Below are positions 27,631 through 36,475 of a DNA stretch of 64,000 nucleotides, one piece after another. Position 1 is the stretch's first letter. Each line of letters begins with the position of its first letter. The position numbers were made by a program, and so were the translations under genes. The stretch spans positions 62,001 to 126,000 of the forward strand of contig JBNJGB010000015.1 of the NCBI GenBank assembly GCA_051747385.1. The letters are read 5' to 3'. A model generated the notes under the pieces. That model was not told where the DNA came from and did no database searches. It saw only the letters and a program-made list of their open reading frames with translations. This DNA is from JBNJGB01 sp051747385 (GTDB lineage: Bacteria; Myxococcota_A; UBA9042; PHBI01; JACKFB01).

Positions 27631-30600
27631 ATGGACTTGGATCCCCGCCAGGAGCGCGCGAGCGCGGCGACCCCCGGGGGTCGGCCCCGACGACGTCGCT
27701 GGCTGCGGCGCCTGGGCGCCGGCGTGGCGGGCCTCGTCCTGGGGGTGCTCGTGCTGCTGCTGCTCGTGCTGGGGGCGCTGCAGACCGGCCCGGTCCGCGA
27801 CGTCGTCCGGGAGCAGGTCCTGGCCCTCGTCAACGAGTCGTTCCGAGGCGAGATCGCCGTCGGATCCCTCGAGGGGGACTTCGTGCGCCACCTGCGCGCC
27901 GAGGACCTGGAGATCCTCGATCCCGAGGGACGCGTCGCCTTCACCGCCGTGCGCCTCGAGGTGACGTGGTCGCCCTGGCGCCTCCTGGCCGGTGACGTCC
28001 ACGTCGACAGGATCCGCCTCGTCCGCCCCCGGACCACGGTGAACGATCGGCAGGGCCGCGTGGCCATCGCGCGGGCCTTCGAGCCCGTGGAGCCCGCGCC
28101 CGAGGAGGAGGGGGAGGCGCCGCTGCCCGACCTGCGGGTGGTCGTGGAGCGGGTGGAGATCCTCCGCGGGCACGTGGCCATGGCGCCGGGGCGGGACGCC
28201 ATCGAGATCGGGGACCTGGAGGTGGGCGGCGCCGTCGAGTACGACCTCCCGACGGGGGCGCTGCTCTGGCGGGATCTCGGGCTGGCGGGCCGGACCCGCG
28301 GGGTCCCCGTCCCGTCGGTGGCCGTGCGATCGGACGGGCGGATGGCGGACGGCGCGCTGGTCGTGGAGCGCCTGGAGGTCCGGGCCGGGCCCCACCGATT
28401 GCGGGCGGACGGGTCGATCGACGACCTGGACGGCGATCCCCGGCTGGACCTGGCCCTGGGCGGCTTCGTGGACCTCGACGCCCTGGGGGCGGCCATGGGG
28501 CAGCCCGACCTCCGGAGCGAGGCCACCCTTTCGGGTCGCGTCCGCGGGCCGCTGTCGGACGTGGACGCCCACCTGGAGCTGAGCTCCCCGGGAGGGCGGA
28601 TCGTGCTGGACGCCGGCGCCTCGGTCGGGGACGAGCCGCTCCGCTGGGACGCGACGGTGCGCGGGACGGATCTCCGCCCGTACCGGGTGATGGCGAGCAT
28701 GGACCCGGACCTGGCCGCGGACCTGCGCATCACGGCGACTGGCGCCGGAGACCCCACGGCGGACGGGCGCGCCGAGGTCGAGGTCACCGTCGACCGGACC
28801 GAGGGGGTGCCCGAGCTTCCCCTGCCCCTGACGGTGCGGGCCTCGATGCGGCAGGGAGCGCTGGAGGCCGGCCTGGACGCCCGGGAGGGGGATCGCGTCC
28901 TGCACCTCGAGGCGACGGCGCCGCACCTCCCGCCCGGGCCCGTGGAGGCGAGCCTGGAGGTGCGCGGCCTCGACCTCGCGCCGTGGGCAGACCTGGCCGG
29001 GCAGCCGGGCCTGCAGGGCGTCGTCGAGCTGATCCGGGGATCGGCCCGTGCCCGGATCCCCGAGGAGGGGGCGCCCGCCGTGCGACTGGACGCCGAGATC
29101 CGGGCGTCCGGGCTCGAGGTCCCGCCGTCCCTGGGCGCCGACGCGAGCGTGGGGGGGCTGCTGCTGCGGGCCGACATGACCTGGCCCGGGGAGGGGATGC
29201 CGTCGGGGCAGGCCCGGTTCGAGGTGAGCGGCGCGCGGATCGCGGGTCTCGAGGGAGTGGAGACCACGTCGCTGGGAGACCTCCGCCTCCGGGCGAGGCT
29301 GGCGCCGGCCGACGGGGGCGTGCGCGCGGACGGCCAGGTCCGGCTCGTGGACGTGCGCTACGGCGCCCAGGGCAGCCTGGAGGAGGCCGCCGTGCCCTTC
29401 GACCTGCTCCTCGGGGCCGACGGGATGCCCCGGCGGGGCACCCTGCGCCCGAGCCTGGAGGCTGCGCGGTTCCAGGACATCCGGCTGTCGGCCGTGGACG
29501 CGGACATGTCGGTGCGGAGCGAGGAGGACGGCACGCTGGCGGCCTCCGGGCCGATCCGGACCGAGGGCCTGCGGGTCGGGGGCGCGGCGAACGTGGCCTC
29601 CGGCCGGACCGACGTGGACGTCACGCTGCTCCCCGACGGGACGCTGGACGCCGGGGTCCGGCTGGGGTTGCGGGGCGTGGACGTGGCGGGCCGGCACGCG
29701 GCGCAGGCGGTCCACGGCGACCTCCGGGCGCGCCTGCCGGGAGGGGACCCGGGGCGGCTCACGGCCGTGGGCAGCCTGGACCTCGTGGAGCTTCGGTCCG
29801 GGCCGGACATTCGGGCGGAGCACGGCAGCGTCACCTTCGACGCGACCATGGTGGGCGCCGTCCCGACGGGTCGCGTCGCCGTGCGCCTGAACGGCGGAGA
29901 GCTGGGGGGGGCTGCGCTCCAGCGCGCCAGCGCGGACGTCCATCTCACTCGGGAGGGGCCGTCCCGGGTCCGGGTCCACGTGCTGCAGGAGAAGCGCTCG
30001 GCCCTGGTGGACCTGGTCCTCGACGGCCCCATGGACCCGTCCCGGCCCATCGAGGCGACCATCCAGCGGCTGCAGATGGCGGCCGGCGACGCGGGCTTCC
30101 GCGTGGAGCCCGGCGCGACCGTCCGGATCGAGCCGCGGACTGGGGCCGTGGCCGTCCGGGACCTTCGGATCCACGACGTCGGCGAGGCGCGGACGGCCCT
30201 CCGGATGTCGCTCCGCTTCCGGGGGGACACCGGCGCCATCGAGGGCACGGTGAGGGGAGACGACATCCCCGTCGACGCCTGGGTGGAGACCGTGAGGCGC
30301 TTCGGGGTGCCGGTCCTTCCGGGGCGCGACCTGGAGGGCACGCTGTCCATCGACGGGGAGATCTCGGGCACCCTGCAGGCGCCGACGGCCCGCCTGCAGG
30401 TCGGCCTGGTGGGCGTGCACTTCCCGCCGTTCGAGGACCTGGACGCCGACCTGGGCCTGCGCATCCAGGAGGACGCGACGGCCGTCCGCGTGAAGGCGTC
30501 CTGGGAGGAGACCCGCAGCGTGGAGGTGAGGGCGGTGGCCCACGCGCCCCTCAGCCTCGAAGGCGGGCTGCCCCTCGGGATGGACACGGCCGTGGAGCTG

Positions 30601-33027
30601 AAGGCGAGCCTCGGCGACGTGGCCCTGGAGGACTTCGCGGACATGGTGCCTCCCGCGGCCGGGGCGCCGCTCCAGGGCATCCTGCAGGGCGAGATCGACC
30701 TCGAGGGGACCCCGGCCGATCCGCGCGCGACCGTGGACCTCACGGTGGACGGGTTCGCCTTCGGGCCCATCGAGGAGGCCCGCGCCGAGGTGGACGTGGT
30801 GCTCCTGGACAAGGCGACGCGTGCCAACGTGGTCTACGAGAAGGCGGAGGAGGAGATCCTGCGCCTGGAGGCCGCCATGCCCGTGAACCTGGTGTCGGCG
30901 GCCAGCGCGGCCACGGCGCGGGACACCCTGCGGGAGCGCCTGGCCAGCGAGGACGTGCTCCTCCGGGCGAAGCTGGCTCCCACCTCGCTGGGCGACTTCC
31001 CGTACACGAGCGGGCTCGGCCCGCTGCGGGACGCGGTGGCGCTGATGGACCTGGAGGTGCTGGGCACCCTGGGGGAGCCGGACGTGTCGGGCTTCGTGCG
31101 CCTGCGCGAGATGCCGCTCGGGCCGTCGACGGGCTCGGTCCACATGACCGTGGACACGCGGGAGCAGGACCTCCGCGCCTGGGTGGACGTGACCTCCGAC
31201 GGCGTCGAGCTGGTGGGCGTGGAGGCGCTGCTGCCGAAGGCCGTCGGGTTGCTCGTGTCGGGCGAGGACGTGCTCGACATCCTGGACGACGAGCGCTTCC
31301 GGGTCCTGGCGACCTCCCGGCTGCCCGCCGATGCGGTGGCGGGTGTGGCGCCGGAGGTCGGGCGGATGCTCGGGAACCTGGTGTCGGACGCCCTTGTGAC
31401 CGCGAGCGTGGCCCTGCGCGGTGGCGCCGAGGAGCGCGGCCTGTCCGTGCGCGCCGCCGTTCAGTCCCTGCGCCCCCAGCAGCCGCTCGAGGACCTGGGG
31501 TTGGCGGCGGCCGTGCGGCTGGCCGCCCGGGCGGGCCCGGAGGACACCCGCGTGACCCTCGTCGTCGACCAGGAGGTGCAGGGCGGGCACATGATGGTGG
31601 ATGGTCGCATGGACGTCACGCTGGCCGACCTCCTGAGCGGCCGGGTGGGGCCGGACGTGCCGGTGAGCCTGATCGCGTCGTCGGACGACGTCCGCCTCGC
31701 GGGGCTGTCGACGGCCCTCCCGCAGATCTTCGGGCCCAGCGAGGGCGTGCTGAACGTCCGGGCCGACGTCGCAGGCACCCTCGGGGATCCGGAGGTGGAG
31801 GGCCGCCTGGCCATGCACTTCGACGTCCTGGACCTGGCGGTGACGGGGATGGAGCAGGAGGACGTGACCCTGGCCCTGTCGTTCGACCGGGAGGGGATGC
31901 GCCTGGCGCCGGTGCATCTGGAGCACGGCGAAGGCTCGATGGACCTGTCCTTCTCGATGGGCTTCGGCGGCTTCGAGCCCGCGGAGATGGACCTGGACGG
32001 CCGGGTGGAGATGGATCGGTTCCGGGTGCTCCAGCGCCGGGACATGCAGGCCACCGTCTCCGCGGACGTGGCGGTCGGGGGGAGCCTGGCGTTGCCCTCG
32101 ATCTCCGGGAGGATCACCGTCGACGAGGGGACCCTGAGCCCGGACATGGGGGCGCGGAGCGTGCAGTCCATCGGCACGCCGGACGACGTCGTGTTCCTGT
32201 CGGACCTGGGGCCGCCCGGGGCGGAGGGCGAGCGGGCACCCGCCGCGATCGAGGAGGGCGGCGGGATCGAGCTGGACCTCACCGTGGACCTGCCGCCGCG
32301 GCACCTCCGGGTGCGCAACCAGATGGCCGACATCCTGCTGGCGGGAGATCTGGAGGTCACCATGCGGGGCGAGGACATCTCCATCCGGGGGATGGTGAAC
32401 GTGGTCGAGGGGACGGTGGAGCTCTACGGGCGCGAGTTCGCGCTGTCGGACGAGTCGCGGGTCATCTTCACCGGGTCGCGGGAGCTGAACCCCCAGCTGG
32501 ACGTCACCGCCACCTACGACATCTCCGACGTGGACCTGTCGGCCCTGGGGCTCGCTGCGACCCGGGAGTCCCGGATCATGGTGCGGGTCAGCGGCACGGC
32601 CGAGCGGCCCCGGATCTCCCTGACCAGCGATCCGCCCATGGACGAGACGAACATCGTCTCCATCATCACCGTGGGACACCCGGTGGGCGGCGGTGACGAG
32701 CAGGCTGTGGAGAGCCAGGTCACGAACCTGTTCGTCGGCCTCGCCCTGGGGCCCGCGACGCGCTTCGTGACCGAGAAGCTCCCGGTGGACGTGTTCCAGG
32801 TCCGCACCGGAGGCGAGGGCGGCCTCACCCAGGCGCAGATCACCGCCGGCACCCGCCTCACCCAGGACCTGCTGCTGCTGTACGACGCCAACCTCGGCGC
32901 CGAGCCCGAGGACAACGTCAACGAGCTACGCATCGAGTACACCATCACCGGCGCCCTGAAGCTGGAGACCTTCTTCGGCGACGCCGGGGAGGGCGGCCTC
33001 GAGCTGGTCCTCCGGCGACGCTATTGA
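27631..33027 (+). CDS. tamB: TamB-like AsmA-superfamily intermembrane bridge protein
   Basis: 1798-aa protein anchored in the inner membrane by an N-terminal helix (LGAGVAGLVLGVLVLLLLVL, about residues 30-50), with a very long periplasmic run of amphipathic beta-strands forming a lipid-conducting groove. The N-terminal AsmA-like domain (VREQVLALVNESFRGEIAVG, LEGDFVRHLRAEDLEILDPE) and the C-terminal DUF490/TamB domain (MRGEDISIRGMVNVVEGTVE, YGREFALSDESRVIFTGSRE, NPQLDVTATYDIS, ERPRISLTSDPPMDETNIVS, LTQDLLLLYDANLG) are both present. It is longer than E. coli TamB (~1260 aa). Directly follows the Omp85 gene (3-nt gap), the usual TamA-TamB order. Role: phospholipid transport and outer-membrane protein assembly across the periplasm. 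Confidence 0.94.
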   Translation: MDLDPRQERASAATPGGRPRRRRWLRRLGAGVAGLVLGVLVLLLLVLGALQTGPVRDVVREQVLALVNESFRGEIAVGSLEGDFVRHLRAEDLEILDPEGRVAFTAVRLEVTWSPWRLLAGDVHVDRIRLVRPRTTVNDRQGRVAIARAFEPVEPAPEEEGEAPLPDLRVVVERVEILRGHVAMAPGRDAIEIGDLEVGGAVEYDLPTGALLWRDLGLAGRTRGVPVPSVAVRSDGRMADGALVVERLEVRAGPHRLRADGSIDDLDGDPRLDLALGGFVDLDALGAAMGQPDLRSEATLSGRVRGPLSDVDAHLELSSPGGRIVLDAGASVGDEPLRWDATVRGTDLRPYRVMASMDPDLAADLRITATGAGDPTADGRAEVEVTVDRTEGVPELPLPLTVRASMRQGALEAGLDAREGDRVLHLEATAPHLPPGPVEASLEVRGLDLAPWADLAGQPGLQGVVELIRGSARARIPEEGAPAVRLDAEIRASGLEVPPSLGADASVGGLLLRADMTWPGEGMPSGQARFEVSGARIAGLEGVETTSLGDLRLRARLAPADGGVRADGQVRLVDVRYGAQGSLEEAAVPFDLLLGADGMPRRGTLRPSLEAARFQDIRLSAVDADMSVRSEEDGTLAASGPIRTEGLRVGGAANVASGRTDVDVTLLPDGTLDAGVRLGLRGVDVAGRHAAQAVHGDLRARLPGGDPGRLTAVGSLDLVELRSGPDIRAEHGSVTFDATMVGAVPTGRVAVRLNGGELGGAALQRASADVHLTREGPSRVRVHVLQEKRSALVDLVLDGPMDPSRPIEATIQRLQMAAGDAGFRVEPGATVRIEPRTGAVAVRDLRIHDVGEARTALRMSLRFRGDTGAIEGTVRGDDIPVDAWVETVRRFGVPVLPGRDLEGTLSIDGEISGTLQAPTARLQVGLVGVHFPPFEDLDADLGLRIQEDATAVRVKASWEETRSVEVRAVAHAPLSLEGGLPLGMDTAVELKASLGDVALEDFADMVPPAAGAPLQGILQGEIDLEGTPADPRATVDLTVDGFAFGPIEEARAEVDVVLLDKATRANVVYEKAEEEILRLEAAMPVNLVSAASAATARDTLRERLASEDVLLRAKLAPTSLGDFPYTSGLGPLRDAVALMDLEVLGTLGEPDVSGFVRLREMPLGPSTGSVHMTVDTREQDLRAWVDVTSDGVELVGVEALLPKAVGLLVSGEDVLDILDDERFRVLATSRLPADAVAGVAPEVGRMLGNLVSDALVTASVALRGGAEERGLSVRAAVQSLRPQQPLEDLGLAAAVRLAARAGPEDTRVTLVVDQEVQGGHMMVDGRMDVTLADLLSGRVGPDVPVSLIASSDDVRLAGLSTALPQIFGPSEGVLNVRADVAGTLGDPEVEGRLAMHFDVLDLAVTGMEQEDVTLALSFDREGMRLAPVHLEHGEGSMDLSFSMGFGGFEPAEMDLDGRVEMDRFRVLQRRDMQATVSADVAVGGSLALPSISGRITVDEGTLSPDMGARSVQSIGTPDDVVFLSDLGPPGAEGERAPAAIEEGGGIELDLTVDLPPRHLRVRNQMADILLAGDLEVTMRGEDISIRGMVNVVEGTVELYGREFALSDESRVIFTGSRELNPQLDVTATYDISDVDLSALGLAATRESRIMVRVSGTAERPRISLTSDPPMDETNIVSIITVGHPVGGGDEQAVESQVTNLFVGLALGPATRFVTEKLPVDVFQVRTGGEGGLTQAQITAGTRLTQDLLLLYDANLGAEPEDNVNELRIEYTITGALKLETFFGDAGEGGLELVLRRRY

Positions 33028-33058
33028 TGGGGTCAAGCCTACTCATTTCACACTTTTC
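33028..33058 (+). repeat. Solitary motif resembling a REP-associated transposon end
   Basis: TGGGGTCAAGCCTACTCATT followed by TCACACTTTTC starts directly after the tamB stop. From memory, GGGGTCAAG(T/C)CTAC-type sequences flank genes for REP-associated tyrosine (Y1) transposases in many proteobacteria. No transposase is nearby, so this may be a lone end or remnant. Confidence 0.35.
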
Positions 33059-33127
33059 GGCGGCCGCGACCACCGGCGGCGCCGCGGGCGGACCACCTGG
33101 CGAGGGGCACGGCCGCCGGCGCTCCAC

Positions 33128-34081
33128 CTAGCGCGGCGTCGGGATCCGCGAGGGGTTCGGCGTCCACTCCTGGCCGAAGGTCCAGGCGAGGCCGCCCGAG
33201 ACCAGGACCTCCACGCTCCGGTCGTGGCCGAGGGCGTCCCGGAACGCGGAGCCCAGGGCCCAGGCCTCGACCATGAGCCAGGCCTCCCAGGGTTTGAGCG
33301 GCCCGGGGAAGGCGATGGACGTGCCGGCGCCGAACCGCGTGAAGCGATACTGCGCCCCGGACAGGTCCCCCAGGGCCTCGGTCCCGGCCAGCGTCGCGCC
33401 CACCGCGACCGGGACGAAGAGATCCATGGACGCCAGCTCGCCGTCCAGGAAGCTCCAGCCGGCCTCGGCGCCGGCCTCGAGGTAGAGGTTCCGCCCGTCC
33501 GCGGGCCCGAGCGTCCCCACGAGGCGTGCCTGGGGCTGGAGCCAGAGGCGTCGGTCCTCCGTCTCCAGGTCGAGCCGGCCGCGGAGGTGGAGCTCGTGGG
33601 CCATGTCGAAGGCGTCGCTGGGGCTGTTCCGGCCCTGGTAGGTGAAGGCGATCCACCCGTTGCGCGGCAGGCGGACGGAGACCCCTGCGTCGAAGTCCAA
33701 CTCGTACCAGGGCTCGGGGGCGTTCCGGGCGGCCGTACGCTCCGTGTGGATGCTCATCCGCAGGCCGCCGATGACGTGGATCTCCCGGACGAACCCGTCG
33801 AGGCACATGAGCCGCAGATCCAGCTCCGTCCAGGGCTGCGCGATGAATCCGGTGTCCTCGATCGGGATCCCCCGGAACACGTAGGTGCTCGGCGAGCCGA
33901 AGCCCAGCTCGCCGGCCAGGGGGACCTCCCCCTCGGCCTCCGGCGTCGGCTCCTCCGGCCCCCTCGGCTCGGCCTCCTCGTCGCGGTCCTGTCCGACGGC
34001 GGGCCCGGCGCACAGCAAGAGCGCCGCCACCGCGGTGACGAGTCCTCGGATCCCTCCTCGAAGCACACCCCAGGCTACCAC
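33128..34081 (-). CDS. Exported outer-membrane beta-barrel-like protein
   Basis: 317-aa protein with a Sec signal peptide (LRGGIRGLVTAVAALLLCAG, cut after AVG near residue 30), then an acidic Pro/Glu linker. A segment GFGSPSTYVFRGIPIEDTGF follows, which recalls the family of periplasmic/outer-membrane proteins beginning with a conserved YxxRG motif. The rest shows alternating hydrophobic residues of a beta-barrel (WYELDFDAGVSVRLPRNGWI, WLQPQARLVGTLGPADGRNL, VFVSGGLAWTFGQEW-like end). No OmpA domain. Start ATG 34081. It lies 16 nt downstream of the thioesterase gene, last in a five-gene minus-strand run beginning at the sirtuin. Function unknown; porin-like or envelope structural protein. Confidence 0.72.
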   Translation of the reverse strand: MVAWGVLRGGIRGLVTAVAALLLCAGPAVGQDRDEEAEPRGPEEPTPEAEGEVPLAGELGFGSPSTYVFRGIPIEDTGFIAQPWTELDLRLMCLDGFVREIHVIGGLRMSIHTERTAARNAPEPWYELDFDAGVSVRLPRNGWIAFTYQGRNSPSDAFDMAHELHLRGRLDLETEDRRLWLQPQARLVGTLGPADGRNLYLEAGAEAGWSFLDGELASMDLFVPVAVGATLAGTEALGDLSGAQYRFTRFGAGTSIAFPGPLKPWEAWLMVEAWALGSAFRDALGHDRSVEVLVSGGLAWTFGQEWTPNPSRIPTPR

Positions 34082-34097
34082 GACGCCGACGCGCTGC

Positions 34098-34607
34098 TCA
34101 CCCCGTCTCGTCCTCGAAGAACCGCGCCCAGCCCGCGGGGAGGCCGTCCGGCAGCACCTCGTCCATCTTCTCGCTGTCGGCCATGGCGAAGGAGGCCCGG
34201 GCCATGCAGCCCACGTCGCCGCCCTGGGTCAGCGTCACGCGGACCGTGCACATGCCGTCCGCGTCGGCGACGATGCGGCCCACCCCGACGATCTCCTCGC
34301 CGAGGCGCATCCCGCGGATGTACCGGACGTTCATGGAGGTGGTGAGCCCGATACGCCCCCGGAGGCCCACCAGCGTCCACCCGGCGATCTCGTCGACGAC
34401 GAGGGCCTGCAGGCCGCCGTGCAGCAGCCCCGGCGGGCCGTCGTAGCCCGTCCCCAGGACGAAGCGCGTCGTGACCGTGTCGCCTTCGCGCTGGAAGCGC
34501 AGGCGCAGGCCGCGGTCGTTGTGCGGGCCGCAGCCGAAGCAGGTCTGCTCCTCGCCGAAGGTGTAGGGGTCGAGAGGGCCTTCGTGGTCGCGTGCGTCGG
34601 TGCTCAT
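34098..34607 (-). CDS. PaaI-like hotdog-fold thioesterase
   Basis: 169-aa single-domain hotdog protein. The N-terminal Cys motif CFGCGPHNDRGLRLRF is typical of the PaaI/YbgC-related group. The hotdog core is GPPGLLHGGLQALVVDEIAG (catalytic-region HGG), with NVRYIRGMRLGEEIVGVGRI and VRVTLTQGGDVGCMARASFA. Likely hydrolyses acyl-CoA or aryl-CoA thioesters in the cytosol. Start ATG 34607 was chosen; an ATG 15 nt upstream is also possible, neither with a clear Shine-Dalgarno. It is downstream of a gutted DNA-glycosylase gene and co-directional with the outer-membrane protein gene, so now part of a run of functionally unrelated genes. Confidence 0.85.
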   Translation of the reverse strand: MSTDARDHEGPLDPYTFGEEQTCFGCGPHNDRGLRLRFQREGDTVTTRFVLGTGYDGPPGLLHGGLQALVVDEIAGWTLVGLRGRIGLTTSMNVRYIRGMRLGEEIVGVGRIVADADGMCTVRVTLTQGGDVGCMARASFAMADSEKMDEVLPDGLPAGWARFFEDETG

Positions 34608-34692
34608 GGCGAGGCAGATCACGGCGCCGGGGCGTCCCTGTCAAGTGTGCCCGGCGACCGGCGGCCCCTCGGCTCGGCAGGAGGCTTCGGTC

Positions 34693-34812
34693 CGGCGCGG
34701 GCTGGCAGCGCGGACACAGCCAGGCGCCCCGGCCGCTCACCTCGAGGCGCCGGTGCAGGGACGTGGCGTCCACGCACCGCCTGAAGACCTCGACGTCGGG
34801 GAGCTCGGGCAC
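34693..34812 (-). pseudogene. mutM: Formamidopyrimidine-DNA glycosylase remnant, large internal deletion
   Basis: Begins at GTG 34812 with VPELPDVEVFRRCVDATSLH: the mutM/Fpg N-terminus, with the catalytic Pro after the start and the adjacent Glu. After only ~25 residues it jumps to SGRGAWLCPRCQPAP, the last part of the Fpg C-terminal zinc finger (CPRCQ). Fpg enzymes are about 270-290 aa, so some 230 codons, including the helix-two-turn-helix and the first zinc-finger Cys pair, have been lost in one in-frame deletion. The remaining frame runs on into unrelated sequence. The start lies 3 nt after the stop of the sigma-like gene, so it once sat in the same operon. It cannot be a functional glycosylase. 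Confidence 0.75.
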
Positions 34813-34815
34813 GGC

Positions 34816-35407
34816 TCAGTCCCCCTTCGGATGATCCACGTCCGGCGAGCCCTCGGTCACGTCCACCTGCGTCGGCTCGGGCTCGCCAGCCGGCTCGTTG
34901 TCCGCGAGCTGGTGGATGCGCGTCCCGAGCGCCCGGTACAGGTGCGTCACCGTGCCCACGTCCACGGGCTCGGCCGAGATCACCCGCGACAGCCTGTCCG
35001 AGGCCGCGCGGACCCGGTCCTCGATGGCCCGGGGATCGACGCCGACGGCGTCCGCCAGCTCCCAGGGCTCCAGCCCGTCGATGACCACGTTGCTGAAGTC
35101 GCGCCGCATCTCCCGGGGGAGCTGGAGCAGCGCGCTGGTCAGGACCTTCCGCGCCTCCGCGTCGGCGACCACCTGCTCGGGCTCCCACGGCTGCTCCGAG
35201 GGCAGGATGTCCTGCAGGGTGAGGTCCTCCCGGGGCATCCACCAGTCGAGGACCTCCTCGCCGAGCCAGGACACGGCCAACCGCGGCGGGACCTTGGGGA
35301 CGTGGACGTCCGTGGACGTCGTGCTCTCGCGTGAGGACGCGACCCTCGCAGGCCGGATCGAGGGCGGCGTCGACGAGGCCCTCGGCGAGGGTCGGCGCGG
35401 TGATCAC
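34816..35407 (-). pseudogene. Sigma70 region-4-like gene, apparently frameshifted
   Basis: GTG 35407 has GGAG 8 nt upstream, 20 nt after the sirtuin stop, and opens MITAPTLAEGLVDAALDPAC. The continuing protein-like sequence is in the +1 frame: STDVHVPKVPPRLAVSWLGE, DLTLQDILPSEQPWEPEQVV, then a region-4 helix-turn-helix FSNVVIDGLEPWELADAVGV, DPRAIEDRVRAASDRLSRVI, and an acidic tail ending at 34816. The shift lies near 35330. The second frame alone has a start only at GTG 35280 (154 aa) without a ribosome site. Region 2 is absent, so even intact this would be a partial sigma factor or a sigma-like adaptor. Either a pseudogene, a sequencing indel, or a programmed shift. Confidence 0.6.
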
Positions 35408-35427
35408 GTGTAGCTCTCCTCGGCCCG

Positions 35428-36216
35428 TCAGATCAGGCGGCGTACGCGGGCCTCCACCCAGAGGAGGTGCAGGGCCTCGGCCGCGCGCATCGGCAGCCGG
35501 TGGGCGACGAAGTGTGAGACCTCCGTCATCGCGGGGTTGATCTCCACCGTGGGTGTGCCGCGCCGGGCGGCCGTGACCACCGGGTCGGCGATGTACGGGA
35601 ATCCGCTGCTCGTCCCGATCACGAAGACCAGATCGAAGCCCCGCTTCAGCTCGGTGCGCATCCGCAGGAGGCGGTCGTCGGGCAGCATCTCCCCGAACAG
35701 GACCACGTCGGGCCGGATCACCGCGTCGCACTCGGGGCAGCGTGGCACCTCGTCCAGGTGCGCGTAGTCCTTCACGCGCTCTCGCCAGCCACACTCGGGG
35801 CAGAACAGCGTCCGCACGTCGCCGTGGAGGTCGATGACCTCCCGCGCCCCGGCCTCCTGGTGCAGGGCGTCCACGTTCTGCGTGAGCGTGACGACGCGGG
35901 GCAGGGCCGCCTCCACCTCCGCGATGACCCGGTGTCCCCGGTTCGGTGAGGCGCCGCGGCAGGCCTGCTCGATCTCCCGGATCTTCCGCCAGGTGATCTC
36001 CGGGCGGGCCCGCATCATGGCGCCGCTCAGGACCTCCTCGACCGCGAAGCCCTCCTCCGTGATCCCGCCCTCGTACAAGCCGCCGACCCCTCGGTAGGTG
36101 GGCAGCCCGGAGTCCGCCGAGATCCCGGCCCCGGTGATGAAGAGCACGTTGCGGGCGTCGGCCAGAAGCTGCCCCACGCGCCGGATCGTCTCCTCGGTCT
36201 CCGTCATCGGCGTCAT
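35428..36216 (-). CDS. cobB: Sir2-family NAD-dependent protein deacylase
   Basis: 262-aa sirtuin removing acyl groups from lysines with NAD+, yielding nicotinamide and O-acyl-ADP-ribose. Rossmann/NAD motifs: GAGISADSGLPTYRG, TQNVDALHQEAG with the catalytic His in DLHGDV, GTSSGF and VEINPAMTEV. The zinc-binding Cys4 is intact (CPECGW and CPECD). Start ATG 36216 (MTPMTETEET) has GAGGAGG upstream at 9 nt; an ATG at 36207 is the alternative. It heads a minus-strand series with the broken sigma-like gene, the mutM remnant, the thioesterase and an outer-membrane protein, and sits just downstream of a palindromic repeat element. Likely regulates acetyl-CoA synthetase or similar targets. Confidence 0.93.
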   Translation of the reverse strand: MTPMTETEETIRRVGQLLADARNVLFITGAGISADSGLPTYRGVGGLYEGGITEEGFAVEEVLSGAMMRARPEITWRKIREIEQACRGASPNRGHRVIAEVEAALPRVVTLTQNVDALHQEAGAREVIDLHGDVRTLFCPECGWRERVKDYAHLDEVPRCPECDAVIRPDVVLFGEMLPDDRLLRMRTELKRGFDLVFVIGTSSGFPYIADPVVTAARRGTPTVEINPAMTEVSHFVAHRLPMRAAEALHLLWVEARVRRLI

Positions 36217-36285
36217 CCGGTTGGACCTCCTCGTCGCGGGCCCCTTCCTACCACGATCGCGCCGCGACGCCATCCCGGCGGTGCA

Positions 36286-36465
36286 GCCCCAAATCCGCCG
36301 CCTGTTCCGGCATTCGCCCACCGATTCGGGCCCATCTGCGGCGTCATCGTCACCGATTCGTACTCGCAGTAGCTCGCTACGGCTCCGCGCGAATCGGCAA
36401 CGCTTCCTTGCACCTGGACCCGCCTCGGCGCGCTCGGTGCTCGGCCCAAACGGCGGATTTGGGGC
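36286..36465. repeat. 180-bp intergenic element bounded by 15-bp perfect inverted repeats
   Basis: Left end GCCCCAAATCCGCCG (36286-36300), right end CGGCGGATTTGGGGC (36451-36465): exact reverse complements. Inside is a second inverted pair CCGATTCG (36353-36360) / CGAATCGG (36390-36397) enclosing a 29-nt loop with GCTCGCTACGGCTCCGCG. No ORF. It separates the cytochrome gene from sir2, both on the minus strand. A MITE-like or RNA-structured dispersed repeat is plausible; no flanking target duplication is evident. Confidence 0.7.
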
Positions 36466-36475
36466 AGGTCGAGCC

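Noticed and set aside
25549..32679. A 2376-aa minus-strand ORF opposite the Omp85 and tamB genes
   Set aside because: Antisense shadow; no recognisable motif, while the plus-strand frames are full Omp85 and TamB.
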